This document shows positions 1 to 6,869 of a stretch of 11,171 nucleotides of DNA, piece after piece (within the stretch, counting starts at the first letter, position 1; each line of letters begins with the position of its first letter). The position numbers and the translations under genes are program-made. A model generated the notes under the pieces. The model saw only the letters and a program-made list of their open reading frames with translations. It was not told where the DNA came from and searched no databases. This stretch comes from an uncultured Alphaproteobacteria bacterium (GTDB taxonomy: Bacteria > Pseudomonadota > Alphaproteobacteria > RF32 > CAG-239), in assembly GCA_900551585.1 (NCBI GenBank), contig URWU01000028.1, positions 1 to 11,171 of the forward strand, read 5' to 3'.

Positions 1-425
1 GTGCAAGAACCGCGGCTTTGTGTTCCCCGGCAGCGAGATCTACGGCGGCCTTGCCAACACTTGGGACTATGGCCCGCTCGGCGCGGAGCTGAAGAAGAAC
101 ATCAAGAACGCCTGGTGGAAGAAGTTCGTGCAGGAGAATCCCTACAATGTCGGCCTCGACGCGGCGATCCTGATGAATCCCCAGACCTGGGTGGCGAGCG
201 GCCATCTGAGCGGCTTCTCCGATCCTCTGATGGACTGCCGCGAGTGCCACGAGCGCTTCCGCGCGGATAAGCTCATTGAGGACTGGTGCGCGGAGAACGG
301 CTTCGAGCTGAGTAAGCCCATCGACGCCTTCTCCCAGAGCGAGATGAAGGACTTTGTTGAGGAGCACAACATCCCCTGCCCCACCTGCGGCAAGCACAAC
401 TTTACCGATATCCGTCAGTTCAACC
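1..425. other. Compositionally distinct GC-rich segment
   Basis: Codons such as GCG, GAG, AAG, AAC, ATC, CTC and CGC dominate here, whereas the rest of the window prefers A/T-ending codons. The change falls inside the synthetase gene, close to its conserved FNLMFKTFQGV stretch. A second, weaker change in codon style may lie around 580-620. The segment resembles GC-rich clostridial synthetase genes. It is either a recombination tract or an assembly join between two organisms at a conserved site; the sequence alone cannot decide which. Confidence 0.7.
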
Positions 426-1420
426 TTATGTTCAAAACATTCCAGGGCGTTACAGAAGACAGCAAGAATGAAATTTATCTTCGTCCCGAAACTGCTCAGG
501 GCATTTTCGTGAACTTCTCTAACATTCAGAGAACAAGCCGTAAGAAAGTTCCTTTCGGTGTTGCACAAATCGGTAAATCTTTCCGCAATGAAATTACGCC
601 GAGAAACTTTATTTTCCGTGTCCGCGAATTTGAGCAGGCCGAGCTGGAATATTTTGTTATGCCGGGTGAAGATGAAAAGTGGCACGAAATTTGGAAAGAA
701 GAGCGTATTAAATGGTGGGAAGAGCAGGGTCTAAAGCGCGAAAATATCAATATTTATACCACCCCGAAAGATGATTTGGCGCATTATGCCAAGGCTTGTT
801 ATGATATTGAATATCAGTTCCCGCACGGTATGGAAGAACTGGAAGGTATTGCCAATCGTACAGATTATGATCTGGGCAACCATACCAAAGCTCAAGATGA
901 AATGAATTTGACCTCACATTGCCATGCCAACAGCGACTCTACTCAGAAATTGTGCATTATGGACGATAATAATAAATGGGTGGTTCCGTTTGTGATTGAG
1001 CCGTCCATGGGTGTTGACCGCGGTGTGCTGGCCGTGATGACCGAGGCTTATACCGAAGAAGATTTGGGTGACGGCAACAGCCGAATTGTTCTGAAGCTGA
1101 AAAAGCATCTGGCTCCGATTAAAGTTGCCGTTATTCCGCTGAAGAAAAACAATGAGCAGATTATGGCCAAATGCCATGAGATTAAGAAAAATCTGCTGAA
1201 ACTCGGTATCGGCCGTGTGGCTTTGGAAAATACCGGCAATATCGGCAAGGCTTATCGCCGTCATGACGAAGTCGGTACGCCGATTTGCATTACCGTAGAT
1301 TTCGAGACAATTGAGAATCAACCGGAATCCGTTACAATCCGTGACCGTGATACAATGGAGCAGCACAGAGTTAATACCGCTGATTTGGCGGCTTATCTGC
1401 GCGACTACTTCTTGTCCTAA
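2..1420 (+). CDS. glyQS: Glycyl-tRNA synthetase, dimeric class II type (5' end missing)
   Basis: Charges tRNA-Gly with glycine in the cytoplasm. The frame is open from the window edge (reads CKNRGFVFPGSEIYGG), so the true start lies upstream; the internal GTG at 20 is not the start. Class II features are visible: motif 2 around FRNEITPRNFIFRVREFEQ (from about 579) and motif 3 GVDRGVLAVM (about 1012-1041). Two CxxC pairs (CREC near 236, CPTC near 379) look like the zinc-type insertion of this family. The region from about 1110 to the end is the anticodon-binding domain, ending in YLRDYFLS. This is the one-chain (alpha2) enzyme, not the glyQ/glyS alpha2beta2 form usual in Proteobacteria, so transfer of the gene into this lineage is possible. 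Codon use changes abruptly near 400-430: almost all third positions are G/C before it and many are A/T after it. The protein stays in frame and conserved across the change. A terminator follows directly. Confidence 0.95.
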   Translation, partial: CKNRGFVFPGSEIYGGLANTWDYGPLGAELKKNIKNAWWKKFVQENPYNVGLDAAILMNPQTWVASGHLSGFSDPLMDCRECHERFRADKLIEDWCAENGFELSKPIDAFSQSEMKDFVEEHNIPCPTCGKHNFTDIRQFNLMFKTFQGVTEDSKNEIYLRPETAQGIFVNFSNIQRTSRKKVPFGVAQIGKSFRNEITPRNFIFRVREFEQAELEYFVMPGEDEKWHEIWKEERIKWWEEQGLKRENINIYTTPKDDLAHYAKACYDIEYQFPHGMEELEGIANRTDYDLGNHTKAQDEMNLTSHCHANSDSTQKLCIMDDNNKWVVPFVIEPSMGVDRGVLAVMTEAYTEEDLGDGNSRIVLKLKKHLAPIKVAVIPLKKNNEQIMAKCHEIKKNLLKLGIGRVALENTGNIGKAYRRHDEVGTPICITVDFETIENQPESVTIRDRDTMEQHRVNTADLAAYLRDYFLS

Positions 1421-1442
1421 GCCGTTTTGACAGTTGTTATTG

Positions 1443-1473
1443 AAAAGGCCTGATAAGTACTCAGGCCTTTTTT
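1443..1473 (+). terminator. Rho-independent terminator of the glycyl-tRNA synthetase gene
   Basis: A perfect 11-bp inverted repeat (AAAAGGCCTGA / TCAGGCCTTTT) with a 7-base loop, its 3' arm running into six T residues. It starts 22 bases after the stop codon and separates the synthetase from the flagellin transcript. The stem is symmetrical and has A residues on its 5' side. Confidence 0.92.
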
Positions 1474-1514
1474 AGAATAAATTATTATAAAACATAAAGA
1501 TAAGCCGTTTTAGC

Positions 1515-1543
1515 TTTACGCAGTTTTGATATCGTGGTATAAT
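1515..1543 (+). promoter_or_regulatory. Sigma70-like promoter of the flagellin gene
   Basis: A consensus -10 box TATAAT (1538-1543) lies 17 bases after TTTACG (1515-1520), which matches four of six positions of the -35 consensus. Transcription would begin near 1550, giving a leader of about 26 bases before the ATG at 1576. I saw no clear sigma28 (TAAA-N15-GCCGATAA) or sigma54 (GG-N10-GC) element, although flagellin genes in many bacteria use such promoters. Confidence 0.65.
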
Positions 1544-1575
1544 TAAAACCAGTATTAAAATTGTGTGGTGCCAGA

Positions 1576-4224
1576 ATGGTGAGTGTGAGTCTAAATAGTT
1601 CGATGAATTCGAATTTATTGTCTCTGCAGTCGATTGCGGAACTTCAGGCTCTTGCACAAAACCGGCTGGCAACCGGCAAAAAAGTTAATTCCGCCATTGA
1701 TAATCCCTCCGCTTATTACACTTCCGTTTTCCTCAATAACCGTGCTCAGGATTTGTCGCAGCTGTTAGATGCGATGAGTCAGGGAATCCAGACTTTGAAA
1801 GCCGTTTCTCAAGCATTGGAAACCGGGCTCGATTTGTTAATGCAGGCACAGGCGGCAGCCAAGCAGGCTTTGGAAACGGCGCCGGTGGTGCTTGACCGCT
1901 ATTGGTATGAACAGCAGAAGGGTGTCAGTTTCGTGGTTGAAAATGCCGGAGAGCTGCTGGCGGCGGTGAACAGCGGCAAGTCGGGAAATATTGTTGTTCT
2001 GGGTGATATTAAGCTTGATGAAGAAGTGGTGCTGCAGGCCGGGCAGAAATTAGTCGGTATCGGTTATTTTGCGGATATTAACGGGCATTCAAAAGACAGC
2101 GATATTGATAAATATTCAAAAATTAGTTTTAATGACGCCGGGCGCGGTATTGTGGCAACGGACGGCAGTTTGGTTTCAGATTTGTCGATTAAGGTTACAA
2201 ACGGCGGTTACGGAATTTTTTCTAACAGCGGCAGTCTTTCCGTTCATAATGTTGATATTCAGGGGGCGGCATCGGCCGGAATTATGTTTGTTCCGGATTC
2301 AAGTCTGACAGGTGCAACTGTCAGGGTTTCGGGAAATATTAATATTGCCGGTAAAGATAACGGCAGCGGTATTTTGGCTTACAGCGGCAATTTGGTCATT
2401 GAGGATAACAGCCGCCTGACGATCAATGCCAATGAGGGACTGGCCGGAAAAACGGTTGTTATCGGCAATCATACCGAGATTGTTTCTGATACGAAAGGTT
2501 CTCTTCTGTGGTCCGGTTCCGAAAGCGTTGTGATGAAAAACAATGTCGGGATTGAGGCTCGCAGCCATGGGATTGTTCTTAATTCTTTGAAATCGGTGAC
2601 GGCCGGAGATAATTTGACCATGAAACTCTCTTCAGACGGTAATCAGGTTGTAAACTATTTACAAGATTTCTCCCTCGGCAATAATGCAAAAATAGAAATT
2701 AATGTTGCCGCAAATTATTCGGCAATTAATTCGGTTGATTTGACGGCCGGAGATAATCTGCAGCTTTCCGTTGTCGGCAGTTATGCTTATTTGGTTAATT
2801 CCGTTTCAATTACGGCCGGCAATCATTTCGGATTTAATGTTGCGAGTTCCGGCGGGAATGAGACGGCAACCAATAATTTTCAGTTATATTTGGGCGATGA
2901 TGCCAAAATCCGGGCCGATAATGTTTATTTTGGTTCATCTTCTGTCGTGAGCACCGGAGACAGAGCGCAAATTGATGTTGGCTTGAGTGCTGATAATACA
3001 CATACGATTTTTGATTTTGCAAAAGTAGAATTAGGAAAAAATTCTCAGGTGAATGTTAATGCGGCCGGTTCTTATCTGGCGTCAAATATCTTCAAAACCG
3101 GAGAGGGGACGGTTATCAATTTTGTCGGAGAGGGGTTGGCGACAAACGGGAGTAATCTGCAGTTGTCAGGGACAGAAGTTAATGCCGTTATTACAAATGT
3201 TTTGGCAACCAATGGAGCGCAGGTTACTTTTGACAATTCTCAAGTCAATATTATTGCCGATATTAATAATTCGGCCTTTTTGAATAACAGCAGTCAGCTT
3301 GCCTTGATAAACGGTTCGGTTCTTGATGTGGCTGTTAACGGTGATAATAACAATATTTTTGAAGCCGGAGCAACGATTGCTATTTCAGCGGATTCAAAAG
3401 CGGCGATTACGACTAACGGCAGCAATAATAATCTTTTTAATGCCGGAGGGCGGCATACGACGGAAGTCGGAGCCAAATTATCGTATAATGATAAAAATTA
3501 TGTGGCGGTGAAAGACGGAAGCAGCAGTTATTATAATGATCCGACTGATACGCCTTATTCTGAATATTTCAGAGAAGTGGCAAACAGGGCTTTTCTGCGC
3601 AGCCGTGTTGCCGGAAATGATAATGAGAGAATTTCAGCCGAGGCGGTGTATCGCTCGGTTACATCGGCCGGCATGGCGAAAGCGACTGCTGCCTTGGCAG
3701 CTAATGATGACGGGGGGCAAGCAGACAAGGGTGTGAGCATTCATAATTATGCGCAACAGTTTAATGATATTTTGCGGCAATTTGATCAATTGATTAATGA
3801 TTCCGGTTATAAAGGAGTGAATTTGCTGCGAGAAAATGATTTGCAGATTGTGTTCAGCGAAGGGCGTTCTTCTAAACAGAGTATCAAAGGAATCAATGCA
3901 TCTGTTGCCGGATTGGGGATGGTTTTGCGTGATTGGGAACACAGCTCGCATGTCAATCGCTCGCTTGATGAGCTTGATAAGGCCGTTGCTGCTATCCGCG
4001 CTTATTCAACTCAGTTTGGAAATTACTATTCAATCGTTTCCGAAAGAGAAGATTTTACAACAAACTTAATAAATGTTTTGACCGAAGGGGCAGATAAGCT
4101 GACTTTGGCTGATATGAATGAGGAATCTGCCAATATGCTGGCTTTGGAGACGAGGCAGCTTTTAGCTGTTAATTCTTTGTCGCTGGCTTCTCAGGCGACA
4201 CAATCTATTTTGAGATTGTTTTAA
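1576..4224 (+). CDS. Flagellin with a large beta-helix-like central domain
   Basis: Predicted subunit of the flagellar filament, exported by the flagellar type III system, so no Sec signal peptide is expected and none is seen. Residues 1-105 are a flagellin N-terminal D0/D1 region (SNLLSLQSIAELQ, NRLATGKKVNSAIDNPSAYY). Residues about 720-882 are the C-terminal D1/D0 region (YKGVNLL near 755, then ESANMLALETRQLL and a SLASQATQSILRLF end), in the alphaproteobacterial style. Between them, residues about 115-660 form repeated beta-strand turns with G-[DN]-[ND]-A-type corners (AGDNLTMKL, LGNNAKIEI, AGDNLQLSV, LGDDAKIRA, TGDRAQIDV, LGKNSQVNV), typical of right-handed parallel beta-helices. At 882 residues it is far longer than common flagellins (roughly 270-550). 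No cysteine is present from the chosen start. ATG 1576 is preferred over TTG 1561 because it puts SVSLNSSM at the N terminus, as in related flagellins; no good Shine-Dalgarno sequence is seen. No other flagellar gene is in the window. Confidence 0.9.
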   Translation: MVSVSLNSSMNSNLLSLQSIAELQALAQNRLATGKKVNSAIDNPSAYYTSVFLNNRAQDLSQLLDAMSQGIQTLKAVSQALETGLDLLMQAQAAAKQALETAPVVLDRYWYEQQKGVSFVVENAGELLAAVNSGKSGNIVVLGDIKLDEEVVLQAGQKLVGIGYFADINGHSKDSDIDKYSKISFNDAGRGIVATDGSLVSDLSIKVTNGGYGIFSNSGSLSVHNVDIQGAASAGIMFVPDSSLTGATVRVSGNINIAGKDNGSGILAYSGNLVIEDNSRLTINANEGLAGKTVVIGNHTEIVSDTKGSLLWSGSESVVMKNNVGIEARSHGIVLNSLKSVTAGDNLTMKLSSDGNQVVNYLQDFSLGNNAKIEINVAANYSAINSVDLTAGDNLQLSVVGSYAYLVNSVSITAGNHFGFNVASSGGNETATNNFQLYLGDDAKIRADNVYFGSSSVVSTGDRAQIDVGLSADNTHTIFDFAKVELGKNSQVNVNAAGSYLASNIFKTGEGTVINFVGEGLATNGSNLQLSGTEVNAVITNVLATNGAQVTFDNSQVNIIADINNSAFLNNSSQLALINGSVLDVAVNGDNNNIFEAGATIAISADSKAAITTNGSNNNLFNAGGRHTTEVGAKLSYNDKNYVAVKDGSSSYYNDPTDTPYSEYFREVANRAFLRSRVAGNDNERISAEAVYRSVTSAGMAKATAALAANDDGGQADKGVSIHNYAQQFNDILRQFDQLINDSGYKGVNLLRENDLQIVFSEGRSSKQSIKGINASVAGLGMVLRDWEHSSHVNRSLDELDKAVAAIRAYSTQFGNYYSIVSEREDFTTNLINVLTEGADKLTLADMNEESANMLALETRQLLAVNSLSLASQATQSILRLF
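2596..2832 (+). repeat. Imperfect in-frame repeats encoding beta-helix turns
   Basis: The motif ACGGCCGGAGATAAT and close variants recurs around 2599, 2743 and 2812, spaced 48 and then 23 codons apart, encoding T-A-G-[DN]-[NH] corners. Related turns continue in diverged form to about 3450. The unequal spacing fits beta-helix rungs of about 23-25 residues, here one or two rungs per step. The DNA repeats are diverged, so the array is not a recent tandem duplication. Confidence 0.55.
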
Positions 4225-4228
4225 AAAT

Positions 4229-4277
4229 AAAAAAGACCGGTTATCTTACGCAAAAGTAAGGAAAACGGGTCTTTTTT
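4229..4277. terminator. Bidirectional terminator between flagellin and the small convergent gene
   Basis: An inverted repeat pairs AAAAAGACC and CTTAC on the left with GTAAG and GGTCTTTTTT on the right around a loop GCAAAA, with a few mismatches in the middle. It ends in T runs on the plus strand and, read on the minus strand, in TCTTTTTTATTTTT. It can therefore end both the flagellin transcript, whose stop codon is 4 bases away, and the minus-strand transcript arriving from the right. Confidence 0.85.
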
Positions 4278-4279
4278 CT

Positions 4280-4450
4280 TTAATACCATTTCATTTTAAT
4301 GCGGCACGAGGGGAAAACAGATGCCATGAGGCTGCGATAGGCAGAGCGCGAAATCAGGCGGAGAATTCCCAACAAAACGGCACATATAGCTAAAATGAGG
4401 ACAAAAGTCATCAATAGCGATACGCCAATAGCATAGATAAATATTTCCAT
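4280..4450 (-). CDS. Small single-pass membrane protein, unknown function
   Basis: A 56-residue predicted protein starting MEIFIYAIGVSLLMTF. Residues about 3-30 form one hydrophobic membrane segment, followed by a basic tail (RLISRSAYRS, ending KMKWY). No family is recognised. The open frame extends upstream to a TTG at 4501, but the ATG at 4450 starts directly before the membrane segment and is preferred; neither has a clear Shine-Dalgarno sequence. Support comes from context: a good promoter on the same strand at 4539-4567, and a shared terminator two bases beyond the stop codon. The short length means it could still be chance. The hydrophobic segment and tail do not identify a role. Confidence 0.45.
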   Translation of the reverse strand: MEIFIYAIGVSLLMTFVLILAICAVLLGILRLISRSAYRSLMASVFPSCRIKMKWY

Positions 4451-4538
4451 ATTTGTTTTGATTTGGTGAATATTCAGATTAAAAAATGGGTGTTTTGGCA
4501 AACACAGGCTTAGTAAGAATAATTTTTAAGCATGCTGT

Positions 4539-4567
4539 AATATATCTCTTTTTTGTATTGATGACAA
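4539..4567 (-). promoter_or_regulatory. Sigma70-like promoter for the small minus-strand gene
   Basis: Read on the minus strand: -35 TTGTCA (4567-4562) and -10 TATATT (4544-4539), separated by exactly 17 bases, each matching the consensus at five of six positions. Transcription would begin near 4532, about 80 bases before the ATG at 4450. It lies downstream of the 4591-4623 hairpin, so the small gene would have its own transcript. Confidence 0.6.
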
Positions 4568-4590
4568 TGGTTTTTTTGAAATATTTTACC

Positions 4591-4623
4591 ATCAAAACCC
4601 CGGTTAAAGACCGGGATTTTGAT
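4591..4623 (-). terminator. Probable terminator of the secreted-protein gene
   Basis: A 14-bp inverted repeat around a 5-base loop (4605-4609). On the minus-strand RNA the one odd position becomes a U-G pair, so the stem is continuous. It lies 14 bases past the stop codon at 4638. No strong T run follows on the minus strand (GGTAAAATATTTC), so termination may be partial. Confidence 0.6.
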
Positions 4624-4637
4624 GGTGATGGTGTTAT

Positions 4638-6644
4638 TTAATTAAAATTGGCAGCGTTTTTCCAGTCACTGGTGGTGATGTAAGTATATTCGCCGTTATA
4701 ATTGCTTGAGGTTTGGGCATATATAGGACTATAAAAACTTGGTCCCTTATCGGCGGCAAATTTAGCGTTTTTACCCATGGCAATGTTGGGATTGTATATG
4801 CTTCCTGTTATCAGATAGCTTGAATTGTCTCCGATAGCGATATTATCAGCCGTATTTTCGACAGTAACCGAAGAATTGTTGCCGACGATATGAAGGTGAG
4901 TCGACGGCCATCTGGTAAAGTCAATAAATGAGCCGTTGTTTAGAGTAATGCCTCTGCCGTAATAAGTTTTGTTTTTTCCCTGCATAAACAAATTATCTGC
5001 GTATGGATTGGCATAAGCCGGTATAAGATTCTCTGTAGGGATGAGTTCACCGAGTAGGAAGATATCTTCGAAAGTCATCAAGCTTCCGTCCATCCCATGA
5101 AAATAGACTTTGGAATTATTTCCAATGGCAATACTACCATGACCCAGACCATCAGAGGGCTGTTTGTATTTGAAATAAAGATGATTATCACCGCTTTTGA
5201 AAAAGATGTTTTGTTTTAAAGAATTTGTGCCGCCGATGACGGTGATATTTTCGGCAACGGTTAAAATATAAGGTGATAATTCAAGTTCCGGTACCGTAGA
5301 GAGAAGAAGACTATTCATATTAGTCGGAATATCAAGCGTCAGATTAGACAGGCGCAGAGCGGCAGCCGCAAGATAGGGCTCATTGCCGGTAAATTCAAGA
5401 ATATCCGAATTGCGGTTGGTTCCGTAGATGTTTTTTTCCTGATAAATCAGGTAGCCGTTGGGGGTTGATTTATGACCACTATATGTGTAGTTGTACTTTT
5501 CATTGTGACAAGTGATTTTTCCTGAGATGCGAATATTGTATACGGAAGAATCTTTTAATGCCGTTTCAAATTCGTCACAAGAGGTTACAATTGTTTCTGG
5601 TGAGGAAATCTGTTCGGCAGTCGGTTCATAATATACAATTCTTGCTTCCTGAAGAAGTTTTCCATAGGGCAGAGATACAGATAAAGTCTTACAATTTTCT
5701 TTATCAATATATGACTGAGGAATTATGCGTCCGCCGTAACTGACATCTTCAGAATAAAAATCGTAATAGATAAATTGGCGTTTATCTTGGCATTCTTTAC
5801 CGTAAACGAAATTGTGAGAATATCCCTCCTCATGCAGAGGGTAATATCCTTCAGGGCAAGCAGGTTCTTTGGGTTTGCACTGATAGCAGGGAGTGCCTTT
5901 TTCGGTTAACTCCGGTTCGCCCTGTGTGCCGGTTTCGCAGGATTTGAAATAGCCGTTCGGGCAAGTATCGTCAAGTGCCACACAGGCTGTGCCGTTGTCG
6001 GCAATTTTGAAGCCGTCCATGCAGGAAGAAACCTTGCAGAGCTTCGGAGAACAATCGGCCGTGTTGCTCTCGCAGTCCGGACACATGGCCTTGCCGGAAG
6101 AGTTGGCTATGTTGAATGTGTCGCAGTTCAACGGATAAGCGGAGCAGGCCACGGGTTTGCAGTCTTTATAGCAGGTCAGGCTGCCTTCGGTTATTTTGCT
6201 GCAAATATTATTAGCGGGGATATCCGCCTGATAACCGAGTACCGAACAAGATGAAGCCTGACAGCTGTTTGCTTTTATGGTATAACCGTCAGTACAGCCT
6301 GTGAGCCTTTTATATCTGCGGTCAAAAGGACAGGAAGAACAGTTTCCGTGAGCCGGACAGACGGTAAGTTCATAACCGCCGCATTGTCCGCCTTGGTTGG
6401 CAGAATCCGTTATTTCATTTCCGGCCCAGCCAATTTCCTTGTCTTGGAATTCCGGCAGGAAAGTTGCTTTGGCAAGATGATAAGAATCAGGTATAGGCTT
6501 TAGTCCTAAGATGTGTGTGTAGGTGTGTGTGAGTGTGTCTTGAAGACGCGCCTCATGATTAACGGGAAACAAATCAGCAGCCAGAACAGGTTGAACAAAA
6601 AGCAGAGCTGTCCATAACAGCCCCGATTTGAGGAAATTAAACAT
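4638..6644 (-). CDS. Secreted cysteine-rich protein with beta-helix-like C-terminal domain
   Basis: A 668-residue exported protein of no recognised family. Residues 1-22 form a Sec signal peptide (basic LK, hydrophobic core, VLA-A cleavage site). Residues 88-318 hold 25 cysteines in short units such as GCTDGYTIKANSC, SCMDGFKIADNGTAC, TCPNGYFKSC and ACPEGYYPL, suggesting disulphide-bonded EGF-like modules outside the cytoplasm. From about 350 a second domain begins: a cap-like segment (TSCDEFETALKDSS, then NIRISGKITC), followed by strand-turn repeats with IAIGNNSKV, IVGNNSSVTV, IAIGDNSSYL and IAMGKNAKFA. After residue 379 there are no cysteines. The repeats and cap resemble those in the flagellin insert of the neighbouring gene. 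No C-terminal membrane barrel, LPXTG motif or lipobox is seen, so surface attachment is unclear. The ATG at 6644 has a good AGGAG 8 bases upstream. An adhesin or other surface-layer role is inference. Confidence 0.85.
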   Translation of the reverse strand: MFNFLKSGLLWTALLFVQPVLAADLFPVNHEARLQDTLTHTYTHILGLKPIPDSYHLAKATFLPEFQDKEIGWAGNEITDSANQGGQCGGYELTVCPAHGNCSSCPFDRRYKRLTGCTDGYTIKANSCQASSCSVLGYQADIPANNICSKITEGSLTCYKDCKPVACSAYPLNCDTFNIANSSGKAMCPDCESNTADCSPKLCKVSSCMDGFKIADNGTACVALDDTCPNGYFKSCETGTQGEPELTEKGTPCYQCKPKEPACPEGYYPLHEEGYSHNFVYGKECQDKRQFIYYDFYSEDVSYGGRIIPQSYIDKENCKTLSVSLPYGKLLQEARIVYYEPTAEQISSPETIVTSCDEFETALKDSSVYNIRISGKITCHNEKYNYTYSGHKSTPNGYLIYQEKNIYGTNRNSDILEFTGNEPYLAAAALRLSNLTLDIPTNMNSLLLSTVPELELSPYILTVAENITVIGGTNSLKQNIFFKSGDNHLYFKYKQPSDGLGHGSIAIGNNSKVYFHGMDGSLMTFEDIFLLGELIPTENLIPAYANPYADNLFMQGKNKTYYGRGITLNNGSFIDFTRWPSTHLHIVGNNSSVTVENTADNIAIGDNSSYLITGSIYNPNIAMGKNAKFAADKGPSFYSPIYAQTSSNYNGEYTYITTSDWKNAANFN
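6512..6539. repeat. GT/AC-rich low-complexity tract in the secreted-protein gene
   Basis: Runs of alternating GT (ATGTGTGTGTAGGTGTGTGT and on) encode the DTLTHTYTH stretch of the minus-strand protein at residues 36-44, just after the signal peptide. The dinucleotide runs are short, 4-5 units each, and interrupted. Confidence 0.6.
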
Positions 6645-6652
6645 GACACGGT

Positions 6653-6657
6653 CTCCT
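6653..6657 (-). promoter_or_regulatory. Ribosome binding site of the secreted-protein gene
   Basis: AGGAG on the minus strand, 8 bases before the ATG at 6644. It fixes the start that gives a complete signal peptide. Confidence 0.85.
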
Positions 6658-6688
6658 AGAATAATTAGAACTAAAGCCTATAACTCTA

Positions 6689-6715
6689 ATGATAAACGTT
6701 TTTTTTTTTTTGCAA
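6689..6715 (-). promoter_or_regulatory. Possible promoter of the secreted-protein gene with an A13 tract in its spacer
   Basis: On the minus strand, TTGCAA (6715-6710) is followed 15 bases later by TATCAT (6694-6689). A run of 13 A residues (plus-strand T13, 6699-6711) overlaps the -35 end and fills most of the spacer. Fifteen bases is short for sigma70; gain of one to three A residues would bring it to 16-18. The boxes are moderate matches, so the assignment is tentative, but the homopolymer itself is plain. Confidence 0.4.
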
Positions 6716-6869
6716 CCTAAAAATGAAAAAAGTTTAAATGAAGAAAACGTGGTAAGTGATTGTCTTTAAAATAAATTGTCAGGCTGCGGTTGTTTTTGAA
6801 AATATTTGCTAAAATTTTTAAGTTGTAATAAGATTGGCGGCAGGAAAATTTTTGTCAGGGAAACAGCCG

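Larger units (their letters stand above)
6645..6869. other. Divergent AT-rich intergenic region
   Basis: 225 bases separate the minus-strand secreted-protein gene from the plus-strand exchanger gene. The left part holds the ribosome binding site and candidate promoter of the former. The right part (about 6790-6860) is very AT-rich and must contain the start signals of the exchanger cluster, but I found no -35/-10 pair with good spacing; TTGAAA (6796-6801) and TGTAAT (6824-6829) are 22 bases apart. No small gene or RNA is evident. Confidence 0.6.

Noticed and set aside
1..270. Plus-strand frame 1 open frame at the window start
   Set aside because: Overlaps the synthetase in another frame; open only because this segment is GC-rich.
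914..1366. 150-codon open frame on the minus strand
   Set aside because: It lies wholly opposite the conserved anticodon-binding domain of the glycyl-tRNA synthetase and its translation resembles no family; a shadow frame.
1561..1575. Upstream TTG start for the flagellin (adds MCGAR)
   Set aside because: It would lie about 11 bases from the predicted transcription start, has no ribosome binding site and adds a cysteine to an otherwise cysteine-free protein. The ATG at 1576 fits the family N terminus better.
2596..3450. CRISPR-like or tandem DNA repeat array
   Set aside because: The repeats are degenerate, unevenly spaced, in frame and explained by protein beta-helix turns.
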